From: Pseudomonadota bacterium
GTDB taxonomy: Bacteria > Pseudomonadota > Alphaproteobacteria > Reyranellales > Reyranellaceae
Direction of reading: 5' to 3'
DNA: 18,278 bases
NCBI GenBank assembly: GCA_023416135.1
Contig: JAEZIF010000193.1
Coordinates: forward strand, 1-18,278
Under the pieces are notes generated by a model. The model was not told the origin of the DNA, made no database searches, and saw only the letters and a list, made by a program, of their open reading frames with translations. The position numbers were made by a program, and so were the translations under genes. Positions within the stretch are counted from its first letter, which is position 1, and every line of letters begins with the position of its first letter. Below, in pieces: positions 6,520-13,763 of the stretch.

Positions 6520-9147
6520 ATGATCCGCACGACCTGCCCCTATTGCGGCGTCGGCTGCGGCCTGAAGATTACGCCGGACGGCCAGGGCGGCGCCGATGTC
6601 GCCGGCGATCCCGAGCATCCGGCCAATCGTGGACGCATCTGCTCCAAGGGCGCGGCGCTCGGCGAGACGTTGTCGCTGGAAGACCGGCTGCTGTATCCCG
6701 AGGTCGACGGCCAGCGCGTGTCGTGGGGCAGCGCGCTCGACACCGTGGCCGACGGCTGCCGCGAGATCGTAACGCGCCACGGCCCCGATGCCGTCGCCTT
6801 CTATGTCTCCGGCCAGCTCCTGACCGAGGACTATTACGCCGCCAACAAGCTCATCAAGGGCTTCATCGGCACGGCCAACATCGACACCAACTCGCGGCTT
6901 TGCATGGCCTCGTCGGTGGCCGGCCACAAGCGCGCCTTCGGCAGCGACACCGTGCCCGGCCTGTACGAGGATTTCGAGCTGGCCGATCTCGTCGTGCTGG
7001 TCGGCAGCAATCTCGCCTGGTGCCATCCCGTTCTGTTCCAGCGCCTGGAGGCGGCCAAGCGCGCGCGGCCTGCCATGCGCATCGTCGTCGTCGATCCGCG
7101 GCACACCGAGACCTGCGATATCGCCGACCTGCATCTCGGCATGCGGCCGGGCAGCGACGTCGCCCTGTTCAATGCGCTGCTGGCCGAATTGCAGCGCCGC
7201 GGCGCCACCGCTCGCCGCTTCGTCGACAGGCACACGGTCGGCATGGACGACGCCCTGATCGCGGCCCGCGCCGGCGACGTCGGCCGGTGCGACGTCCCCA
7301 AGGCCGATCTGGAAACCTTCTTCGACTGGTTCGCCAGGACCGAGAAGACCGTCACCCTCTATTCCCAGGGCGTGAACCAGTCGAGCGCCGGCGTCGACAA
7401 GGTCAACGCGCTGATCAACTGCCATCTGTTGACCGGCCGCATCGGCCGGCCCGGCATGGGACCGTTCTCGATCACCGGCCAGCCCAACGCCATGGGCGGC
7501 CGTGAGGTCGGCGCGCTCTCCAACACGCTCGCCGCGCACATGGACTTCGCGCTGGAGGATGTCGGTCGCGTCGGCCGCTTCTGGAACACCAACCGCGTCC
7601 CGCGCAAGGCTGGCCTGAAGGCGGTCGAGCTGTTCGAGGCGGTGCGTGCCGGCCGCGTCAAGGCGGTGTGGATCATGGCGACCAATCCCGTCGCCAGCCT
7701 CCCCGATGCCGACGCCGTCCGCGCCGCCCTCGCTGCCTGCGAGCTCTCGGTGGTCTCCGAAGCGATCCGCGCCAGCGATACAGTCGATGCCTGCCGCGTC
7801 CGGCTGCCGGCGCTCGCCTGGGCGGAAAAGAACGGCACCGTCACCAACTCCGAGCGCTGCATATCGCGCCAGCGGCCGTTCCTGCCGCCGCCCGGCGAAG
7901 CGCGCCAGGATTGGTGGATCATCTCCGAGGTCGCGCGCCGCCTCGGTCATGGCGAGGAGTTTGCATGGAAGGGTCCCGCTGACATCTTCCGCGAGCATGC
8001 GCGGCTCTCGGCGTTCGAGAACGATGGCCGGCGCGACTTCGACATCGGCGCCCATGGCGATATCGACGACGGCGCATACGAAGCGCTGAGGCCCTTCGTC
8101 TGGCCGGCGCGCAAGGATGGGCCGGCCGCCAGCCTCCGCTTCTTCGCCGACGGCGGTTTCTTCCACTCCGACGGGCGAGCCCGCTTCATCGCCACGGGCG
8201 CCCGCGAACCCGTTCACGCACCCAGTTCCGAATGGCCGTTGCGGCTGAACACCGGCCGCGTGCGCGACCAGTGGCACACCATGACGCGCACGGCGAAGTC
8301 GCCGCGGCTCGCCGGCCACCGTCCCGAACCGACGATCGAGCTCAATGCCATCGATGCCGCCCGGCGCGGATTACAGGATGGTGACATCGCCGAGGTGACG
8401 AGCAGGTGGGGCCGCGCGGCTCTGCGCGTGCACCTGTCGGCGGCTCTGCGCCAGGGCGAGGCCTTCGCACCCATGCACTGGACGGCGCAGCTTTCTCGCG
8501 CCGGTCGCATCAATGCCGCCGTCAATCCCGCGGTCGATCCGATTTCCGGCCAGCCCGAGCTCAAGCACACGCCGGTCGAGGTCTGCCGCCTGGCCGTGCA
8601 GTGGCATGGCACGATTCTCGCTCGCCGGCCGATCATGCTGCCCGAGGTCACCTACTGGGCGCGCATCAGGGGCGCCGCATGTCACGCCTATTCGTTGGCA
8701 GGGGAGCAGCCCCTGGCTGCGGCGCGGCGGGCGCTGTCGGCGGCGATGCGCGCCGCCAATCCGGGGCCGTTCATCGAAGGTCGGGGGCTCGACAGCGAGG
8801 AAGGCCTGGGCGCCGTCATCAGCGACGGCCGCCTCGAAGCGGTGATGAGCATCGGCAAGGCGCACAACGAGTCGGCCCGCGATCGGCTGGCGCCTTTCAT
8901 GGCCCTTGCCGAGCTCGACAGCGAGCAGCGCCGCGTCCTGCTGCAGGGCGGCGAGGCGGCCGACCGCGGCGGCGAGATCTGCGCCTGCCTCGGCGTCTCC
9001 TGTGCCTCGGTGCAGGCGGCGATCGCCAATGGCGCCATGACGCTCGATGCCGTCGGCGCCATCACCAAGGCCGGGACGAGCTGCGGCTCCTGCCGGCCCG
9101 AGATTCGCGCCCTGCTGCGCGCGGCGCGGCCACGCCGGGCGGCGTGA
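6520..9147 (+). CDS. nasA: Assimilatory nitrate reductase, Mo-bisMGD catalytic subunit
   Basis: An 875-residue cytoplasmic molybdoenzyme reducing nitrate to nitrite. The N-terminal [4Fe-4S] ligands are Cys6, Cys9, Cys13 and Cys41 (CPYCGVGC, then ICSKG). Cys128 (in NSRLCMASS) is the expected molybdenum ligand. The molybdopterin-dinucleotide-binding domain covers about residues 570-690, with TGRVRDQWHTMT near 580. The C-terminus carries a BFD-like Fe-S domain with Cys821, Cys823, Cys855 and Cys858 (C-x-C ... C-x2-C), as in Klebsiella NasA, which is of similar length. That domain probably takes electrons from a flavoprotein. No NasC-type reductase gene is present in the window, so the preceding Fe-S flavoprotein is the obvious candidate. 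The ATG is 9 bases after the previous stop, with GGGAG close by. No Tat signal is present, which fits a cytoplasmic enzyme rather than periplasmic NapA. Confidence 0.93.
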   Translation: MIRTTCPYCGVGCGLKITPDGQGGADVAGDPEHPANRGRICSKGAALGETLSLEDRLLYPEVDGQRVSWGSALDTVADGCREIVTRHGPDAVAFYVSGQLLTEDYYAANKLIKGFIGTANIDTNSRLCMASSVAGHKRAFGSDTVPGLYEDFELADLVVLVGSNLAWCHPVLFQRLEAAKRARPAMRIVVVDPRHTETCDIADLHLGMRPGSDVALFNALLAELQRRGATARRFVDRHTVGMDDALIAARAGDVGRCDVPKADLETFFDWFARTEKTVTLYSQGVNQSSAGVDKVNALINCHLLTGRIGRPGMGPFSITGQPNAMGGREVGALSNTLAAHMDFALEDVGRVGRFWNTNRVPRKAGLKAVELFEAVRAGRVKAVWIMATNPVASLPDADAVRAALAACELSVVSEAIRASDTVDACRVRLPALAWAEKNGTVTNSERCISRQRPFLPPPGEARQDWWIISEVARRLGHGEEFAWKGPADIFREHARLSAFENDGRRDFDIGAHGDIDDGAYEALRPFVWPARKDGPAASLRFFADGGFFHSDGRARFIATGAREPVHAPSSEWPLRLNTGRVRDQWHTMTRTAKSPRLAGHRPEPTIELNAIDAARRGLQDGDIAEVTSRWGRAALRVHLSAALRQGEAFAPMHWTAQLSRAGRINAAVNPAVDPISGQPELKHTPVEVCRLAVQWHGTILARRPIMLPEVTYWARIRGAACHAYSLAGEQPLAAARRALSAAMRAANPGPFIEGRGLDSEEGLGAVISDGRLEAVMSIGKAHNESARDRLAPFMALAELDSEQRRVLLQGGEAADRGGEICACLGVSCASVQAAIANGAMTLDAVGAITKAGTSCGSCRPEIRALLRAARPRRAA

Positions 9148-9183
9148 AATGGCAGCGTGAAAAGAGAGCGTGAGGATGCATTG

Positions 9184-10590
9184 ATGCAGACCTTTCCCAT
9201 CTTCCTCTCCCTACAGGACCGGCCCGTGCTCGTGGTCGGCGGCGGCGAGCCCGCGGCGCGCAAGGTAGGGCTGCTCCTGTCGGCCGGCGCGCGCGTCACC
9301 CTGATCGCCGACACGGTGGTGGGTGAGATCGCCCAGCTGATCGCCGAGGCGCGCATTTCCTGGGCCGGCCGCGGCTTCGACGACGGCGATCTTTCGGGCA
9401 TGGCCCTGGTGATCGTGGCGGCCGAGGACGATGCGCTGGCAATGCGAGTCTCGCACGCCGCGCAACAACGCAGTCTGCCGGTGAACGTCGTCGACCGGCC
9501 GGAGCTCTCGAGCTTCACCATGCCGGCGATCGTCGACCGCGCGCCCATCACCATCGCCATCTCGACCGGCGGCACCGCGCCGGCGCTGGCGCGGCGCATC
9601 CGCGCCGAGATCGAGCGCGCCCTGCCGGCGGCGATCGGCCGGCTGGCGCGCTTCGCCGAGATCTTCCGGGCCCAGGTGCGCCGCACGCTCGAGAGCTCGC
9701 GCGATCGCCGCCGCTTCTGGGACCGCGTGTTCGCCGGCCGCATCGGCGAGCTGGCGCTGGCCGGCGACGAGATCGCGGCCCGCCGCGAATTGATCCGGCT
9801 GCTCGATTCGACGCGCAACGAGAACGCGCCGGCCGGCATGGTGCACCTGGTCGGCGCCGGTCCCGGCGATCCCGATCTTCTCACCATGAAGGCGCATCGC
9901 CTGCTGCAGCGCGCCGACGTCATCGTCTACGACCGTCTGGTCTCGCCCGAGGTGCTGGCGATGGCCCGGCGCGATGCCGAGCGCATCTTCGTCGGCAAGC
10001 GGCGCGGCGAGCACGGGCAGACGCAGGCCGAGATCAACCGGCGCCTGGTGTCGCTGGCGCGCGCCGGCAACAGCGTGGTGCGGCTGAAGGGCGGCGATCC
10101 GCTGGTGTTCGGCCGCGCCGGCGAGGAGCTCTCGGCGCTGATGCGCGCCAGCATTGCCGTCGAGGTCGTGCCCGGCATTACCGCGGCGCTGGGGTGTGCG
10201 GCGTCCGCGGCGATCCCGCTCACCCATCGCGACCATGCGCAGGCCTGCATCTTCGTCACCGGCCAGCTCGAGGACGGCACCGTCGCGCTCGATTGGCCGA
10301 TGCTGGCCCGGCCGCGCCAGACCGTCGTCGTCTACATGGGCATTGAAACCCTGCCGATCATCGCCGCGCGCCTGGTCGAGCACGGCTTGCCGTCGTCGAC
10401 ACCGGTCGCCCTGATCGAGAACGGCACGACCCATCGGGAGCGGCGGGTCGTCGGGTCTCTCGCGACCATCGAGCAGCAGGCGAGGCGCGCCGACTTCCGG
10501 GGGCCGACCCTTTGCCTGATCGGTGAGGTCATCGGGCTGGCGCTGGCGCGCGACGTCGAGTTTCGTCCGGATGCACGCACGATTGCGTAA
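9184..10590 (+). CDS. cysG: Siroheme synthase (CysG, bifunctional/trifunctional)
   Basis: A 468-residue fusion that makes siroheme, the NirA cofactor, from uroporphyrinogen III. Residues 1-200 form the dehydrogenase/ferrochelatase domain: an NAD-binding VLVVGGG (15-21) followed by AARK, and VNVVDRPELSSF with Asp104 at the position of the catalytic Asp of Salmonella CysG. From about residue 211 comes the SAM-dependent uroporphyrinogen methyltransferase domain, with VHLVGAGPGDPDLLT (212-226) and VRLKGGDPLVFGRAGEE (291-307). ATG 9184 is chosen over a GTG at 9157 because GAGGA (9172-9176) stands 7 bases before it and homology begins there. It lies 36 bases after nasA and appears to be the last gene of the nitrate operon. 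Confidence 0.93.
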   Translation: MQTFPIFLSLQDRPVLVVGGGEPAARKVGLLLSAGARVTLIADTVVGEIAQLIAEARISWAGRGFDDGDLSGMALVIVAAEDDALAMRVSHAAQQRSLPVNVVDRPELSSFTMPAIVDRAPITIAISTGGTAPALARRIRAEIERALPAAIGRLARFAEIFRAQVRRTLESSRDRRRFWDRVFAGRIGELALAGDEIAARRELIRLLDSTRNENAPAGMVHLVGAGPGDPDLLTMKAHRLLQRADVIVYDRLVSPEVLAMARRDAERIFVGKRRGEHGQTQAEINRRLVSLARAGNSVVRLKGGDPLVFGRAGEELSALMRASIAVEVVPGITAALGCAASAAIPLTHRDHAQACIFVTGQLEDGTVALDWPMLARPRQTVVVYMGIETLPIIAARLVEHGLPSSTPVALIENGTTHRERRVVGSLATIEQQARRADFRGPTLCLIGEVIGLALARDVEFRPDARTIA

Positions 10591-10617
10591 GGAAACTCGG
10601 CAAATCTGGGGCAGAGC

Positions 10618-10713
10618 CGGTCAGTATTGACCGAGAATTTCTGCGGGAATAGCGCAATTCTCGTTGGGAATCCGCACGGTCGCGGATGTTTTTCATCCTA
10701 AAAATGATTTTAG
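10618..10713. repeat. Cluster of small inverted repeats between cysG and the peptidase gene
   Basis: Four perfect inverted repeats can be read here. CGGTCA/TGACCG lies at 10618-10623 and 10628-10633 with a 4-base loop. CGAGAATT/AATTCTCG lies at 10632-10639 and 10656-10663 with a 16-base spacer. ATCCGC/GCGGAT lies at 10670-10675 and 10682-10687. CTAAAA/TTTTAG lies at 10698-10703 and 10708-10713. The stretch from about 10688 to 10720 is distinctly AT-rich, unlike the genes on either side. Together they fill most of the 192-base gap, which must also hold the end of the nitrate transcript and the promoter of the next gene. Which ones act in RNA and which as protein sites cannot be decided by eye. 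Confidence 0.5.
10670..10693 (+). terminator. Candidate Rho-independent terminator of the nitrate operon
   Basis: A 6-bp GC-rich stem (ATCCGC/GCGGAT) with a 6-base loop is followed by GTTTTT, about 80 bases past the cysG stop. The stem is short and the T run only five long, so it would be weak. It is the best candidate in the gap. A competing GGATG/CATCC stem (10684-10688 and 10694-10698) uses part of the same sequence. Confidence 0.35.
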
Positions 10714-10782
10714 TTTTGTGTTGCGAATCGGTCTCTGTTAAGGGGGAAGCGTGACAAAAATGCAACATCGGAGACCGGGGAG

Positions 10783-11514
10783 ATGCGCAGTTTCGTCTTG
10801 AGCCTGACCGCCGCGCTGGCTTTTGCCGGCCCGAGCTTCGCTCAATCTAACACGACTGGGGCGGCCGCGCCCAAGGTCGTCCGCGGCTCGGCCGCCAAGC
10901 CGGTCGTCAAGAAGACGCCTGTCGCGGCAGCCCGGCAGCCCAACGCCGTCCGACCCGCCGCCCGCCCGGCGCAGCAGCAGCGGGCGACCAAGCCCGAGAC
11001 CCTGCGCGGCTCGCGCTACGGTGGTTTCGCGCCCGTGCCGTCCGGCCCGCCGCCGGCGCTCGACACCACGAGCCCGCGCACGCTGAACCTGGTCAACTTC
11101 AACACCCAGGAAGTGTTGACCGTCACCTATTGGTCGGACGGCGCCTACCATCGCCAGGCGCTCGACCAGCTCAACCAGTTCCTGCGCGATTCCCGCGACA
11201 GTGCTCAGACGGAGATGGATCCGCTGCTGTTCGACGTGCTGTGGCACACCGCCCAGATCGTCGGCCACGGCGGCTCCATCGAGGTGCTGTCGGCCTATCG
11301 CTCGCCCACGTCCAACGCTTGGCTGGCCAGCGTCAGCCGCGGCGTGGCGCGCGACAGCCAGCACATGAACGGCAACGCCATGGACGTCCGTTTCCCCGGC
11401 GTGCCGGTGTTCCAGATCCGTCAGGCAGCCTACTCGCTCAACATGGGCGGCGTCGGCTTCTACCCGCGCTCGGGCTTCGTCCACCTCGACACCGGCCCCG
11501 TTCGTTACTGGTAG
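10783..11514 (+). CDS. Secreted M15-type murein peptidase (MepK/YcbK, DUF882 family)
   Basis: A 243-residue exported protein. A Sec signal peptide spans residues 1-20 with likely cleavage after PSFA. Residues 21-75 are a low-complexity Ala/Pro/Lys/Arg linker that may be cell-wall-associated or disordered. The C-terminal half (about 125-243) is a zinc peptidase domain: His194 and Asp201 (H-x6-D, in SQHMNGNAMDV) and His234 (GFVHLDTG) are the expected zinc ligands, and SAYRSP (170-175) is characteristic. The E. coli relative MepK cleaves peptidoglycan cross-links. It ends in Arg-Tyr-Trp, common for this family. GGAGA at 10770-10774 is 8 bases before the ATG. The upstream gap of 192 bases suggests its own promoter, so it is probably unrelated to nitrate use. 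The exact cleavage specificity is inferred from the family. Confidence 0.85.
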   Translation: MRSFVLSLTAALAFAGPSFAQSNTTGAAAPKVVRGSAAKPVVKKTPVAAARQPNAVRPAARPAQQQRATKPETLRGSRYGGFAPVPSGPPPALDTTSPRTLNLVNFNTQEVLTVTYWSDGAYHRQALDQLNQFLRDSRDSAQTEMDPLLFDVLWHTAQIVGHGGSIEVLSAYRSPTSNAWLASVSRGVARDSQHMNGNAMDVRFPGVPVFQIRQAAYSLNMGGVGFYPRSGFVHLDTGPVRYW

Positions 11515-11518
11515 GGCC

Positions 11519-12031
11519 ATGCCGAGCATCGACATCGTCGAGGGCGACATCACGCGCCTCGACGTCGATGCGATCGTCAATGCCGCCAACGAAAGCCTTT
11601 TGGGCGGCGGTGGCGTCGACGGCGCCATCCATCGCGCCGCCGGCCCCGAGCTTCTGGCCGAATGCCGCACATTGGGCGGCTGCCCGACCGGCGAGGCCAG
11701 GATCACCCGAGGCTACAGGCTGAAGGCGCGCCACGTGATCCATACCGTGGGCCCGATCTGGCGCGGCGGCACGGCGGGCGAGCCCGAGCTTCTGGCGCGC
11801 TGCTATCGCAACAGCCTGGCGCTGGCCGAGCAGCATGGGCTGAAGAGCATCGCCTTTCCGGCGATCTCGACCGGCGTCTACGGGTATCCCAAGGAAGCCG
11901 CGACCCGGATTGCCGTGCGCGAGGTCGAGGCGCACAGGGGCGGCGTCGAGCGCGTGATCTTCTGCTGCTTCGGCGCCGACATGGCGGCGCTCTACCGCCA
12001 GGTCACTGACCAAATCGATCAGCGGTCTTGA
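11519..12031 (+). CDS. Macro-domain ADP-ribose hydrolase (YmdB/MacroD-like O-acetyl-ADP-ribose deacetylase)
   Basis: A 170-residue single macro domain. Diagnostic elements are GDITRLDVDAIVNAAN (9-24), the GGGGVDGAIH loop (29-38) with Asp34, and the phosphate-binding loop ISTGVYGYP (116-124). Asn24 and Asp34 match the catalytic Asn and Asp of MacroD-type enzymes, which hydrolyse O-acetyl-ADP-ribose and remove mono-ADP-ribose from acidic residues. It starts 4 bases after the peptidase stop, so the two are probably co-transcribed although no shared role is evident. Its last 29 bases overlap the 3' end of the DUF924 gene on the opposite strand. The exact substrate in this organism is not known. 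Confidence 0.9.
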   Translation: MPSIDIVEGDITRLDVDAIVNAANESLLGGGGVDGAIHRAAGPELLAECRTLGGCPTGEARITRGYRLKARHVIHTVGPIWRGGTAGEPELLARCYRNSLALAEQHGLKSIAFPAISTGVYGYPKEAATRIAVREVEAHRGGVERVIFCCFGADMAALYRQVTDQIDQRS

Positions 12032-12575
12032 GATAGTCCAGCTCGTCGTCCGTGCAGCTTCTCCCCAGCACGTCGTTGCGATGCGGGAAGCGGCCGAAGC
12101 GGGCGACGATGTCGCGATGGTCGACGGCGTACCTGGTCATGTCGGGATCGTCGAACGGGGCGAACAGCGCACAGCACATCTCCTGATCCGCCAGCGATTC
12201 GCTGTGCTGGAACGGCATGTAGAAGAACACCCGCATCGTTTTGTTGAAGGCCGCCGGATAGAACCGCGCCAGCGCCAGCCGCGCCGTCTCCAGTGCCTTG
12301 GCGTCGCCGGCGAAAGCGTGCGCGGATCGACGGTGCATGTTGCGCGCGAACTGGTCGCACAGGAGGATCAGCGCCAGCGCTCCGTCGGGCGATTGCCGCC
12401 AGTGATCCAGCCCTCCTTCGATCGCCCGTTCGAAGGTCGCTGCAAAGCGCTCGCGGATCTCGGCATCGAACTCGGGCGGGCCGCCCCACCAGATGCCGCG
12501 CGGCTTGCCATGGTCGGGATGGTCGAGCGGCAGGAACCAGAAATCCAGGACGTCGCGGATGGTCGCTGGGTTCAT
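12003..12575 (-). CDS. DUF924 family protein, function unknown
   Basis: A 190-residue soluble protein of the DUF924 family, recognised by VLDFWF near the N-terminus (9-14), WWGGPPEFDAEIRERF (29-44), LCDQFARNMHR (72-82), the FFYMPFQHSE segment (117-126) and the terminal FGQ. The length is normal and no signal peptide or membrane segment is seen. The family is thought to be alpha-helical (TPR-like) and has no assigned activity. Its start overlaps the stop of the M20 peptidase gene by 4 bases (ATGA), so the two are very probably translated from one message. Its 3' end overlaps the macro-domain gene tail-to-tail. Confidence 0.85.
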   Translation of the reverse strand: MNPATIRDVLDFWFLPLDHPDHGKPRGIWWGGPPEFDAEIRERFAATFERAIEGGLDHWRQSPDGALALILLCDQFARNMHRRSAHAFAGDAKALETARLALARFYPAAFNKTMRVFFYMPFQHSESLADQEMCCALFAPFDDPDMTRYAVDHRDIVARFGRFPHRNDVLGRSCTDDELDYLKTADRFGQ

Positions 12576-13708
12576 CGGCCGTCTTCGCCCAACCCGGCCA
12601 GCAGGCCGGCAAACAGGCGCGCCCGCGGCGCCAACTCCGAAATCAACACGTGCTCCTCCAGTGTATGCACGCCGGCGCCGACCGCCCCCAGCCCGTCGAG
12701 CGTCGGGATTCCGAGCGCGCCGGTGAAATTGCCGTCGCTGCCGCCGCCGAACGTGCCGTGCTGCAGCGTGATGCCGATCTCGCGGGCCGTCGCGGCGGCA
12801 TGCGCGAAGAGCCGCATCGTTCCCTCCGAAGGCTCGAACAACGGCCGCTCAGGCCCTCTTTCGACCTCCAGCGTCACGCCCTCGATCGGTGAGGCGAGGC
12901 CCGCCATGAACCGGTGAACGAACGCCAGGTTCTCGTGCGACGACGCCACGCACAGAACCTCGGCGGTGCATTCGGTCGGGATCACGTTCACGAACAGGCC
13001 GCCGCGGATCACGCCGACGCTGAAGGAGACCAGCCGCTCCATGTCGGTCGCGCTTTCGATGGTCTCGACCAGGCGCGCCATCGCCCGGATGGCGCTGCGG
13101 CCGGCGCGATTGTCGGCGCCGGCATGCGCCGGCCGGCCCCGCGTGGTGACGCGATAGCGCGCGAAGGCGTGCCGGCCCGTGATCACCTTGCCCTGGCGCG
13201 CCGGCTCGGGCACCAGCACGCAGCGATGACGGCGCGCTTCCTCCTCGATCAGGGCGCGCGTGCCGGGACTGCCGATCTCCTCATCGGGGATCATCAGGAA
13301 GGTGACGGGGAGCGGTGTGTCGCCAGCCTCGGCGCGTAGCCGCCGCAGCGCATGCAGCGCGAGGCAGATGCCGCCCTTCATGTCGAGCACGCCGGGACCG
13401 TAGAGCCGGTCGCCGTCGATGCGCAGCTTCAGCCCGTCCTCGATCGTGCCCAGCGGATGGACCGTGTCGAGATGACCCAGCACCAGGATGCCTGGGCCGT
13501 CGCCGCGCCCGGTGAAGCTTGCCCGCATCACCGGCGCGCTCGAAGCGGCCGACAGGCGCTCGATGGTGGCGCCGGCGGCACGGAAGTCGGCCTCGGCGAG
13601 GTCGAACATGCGCGCCACGGCCTCGGGCGTTAGCGACGGGCTCTCGACCGCGGCCCAGCGCATGATGTCCTCGACGATCTCGCGGCCGGAGAAGCTGTTG
13701 GAATCCAT
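12572..13708 (-). CDS. M20 family zinc metallopeptidase (glutamate carboxypeptidase/CPG2-like)
   Basis: A 378-residue cytoplasmic amidohydrolase or peptidase with two catalytic-site zinc ions. Expected metal ligands and catalytic residues are His79 and Asp81 (GHLDTVHP), Asp109 (GVLDMKGG), Glu143 and Glu144 (PDEEIGS), Glu168 (VPEP) and His348 (GVHTLEEH). The lid/dimerisation domain lies at about 178-290, beginning at GRHAFARY, with a His195-containing HAGA motif. The overall pattern resembles carboxypeptidase G2, which removes C-terminal Glu from folates and peptides; other M20 members hydrolyse N-acyl amino acids or dipeptides, so the substrate is open. No signal peptide is seen. AGGA, read on the - strand from bases 13716-13719, precedes the ATG by 7 bases. 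It shares a 55-base divergent promoter region with the sulfatase-like gene. Confidence 0.88.
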   Translation of the reverse strand: MDSNSFSGREIVEDIMRWAAVESPSLTPEAVARMFDLAEADFRAAGATIERLSAASSAPVMRASFTGRGDGPGILVLGHLDTVHPLGTIEDGLKLRIDGDRLYGPGVLDMKGGICLALHALRRLRAEAGDTPLPVTFLMIPDEEIGSPGTRALIEEEARRHRCVLVPEPARQGKVITGRHAFARYRVTTRGRPAHAGADNRAGRSAIRAMARLVETIESATDMERLVSFSVGVIRGGLFVNVIPTECTAEVLCVASSHENLAFVHRFMAGLASPIEGVTLEVERGPERPLFEPSEGTMRLFAHAAATAREIGITLQHGTFGGGSDGNFTGALGIPTLDGLGAVGAGVHTLEEHVLISELAPRARLFAGLLAGLGEDGR

Positions 13709-13763
13709 CGCCTCATCCTAGCGATGCGGGCATAGTGGCGGCAAACAACGGGAAACGAGGCAC
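13709..13763. promoter_or_regulatory. Short divergent intergenic region between the M20 peptidase and sulfatase-like genes
   Basis: Only 55 bases separate two outward-facing start codons. The stretch must hold both ribosome binding sites and at least part of both promoters. Ribosome sites are visible (AGGA for the - strand gene, GGAA and AGG for the + strand gene). I could not identify a convincing sigma-70 promoter pair or a clear palindrome. The arrangement suggests joint control. Confidence 0.4.

Noticed and set aside
5869..8319. Long open frame on the - strand (816 codons) opposite the flavoprotein and nasA
   Set aside because: It is a mirror of strongly GC3-biased coding on the + strand. 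Its protein is a His/Arg/Ala/Gly/Asp-rich sequence with no recognisable domain, and the + strand genes are certain.
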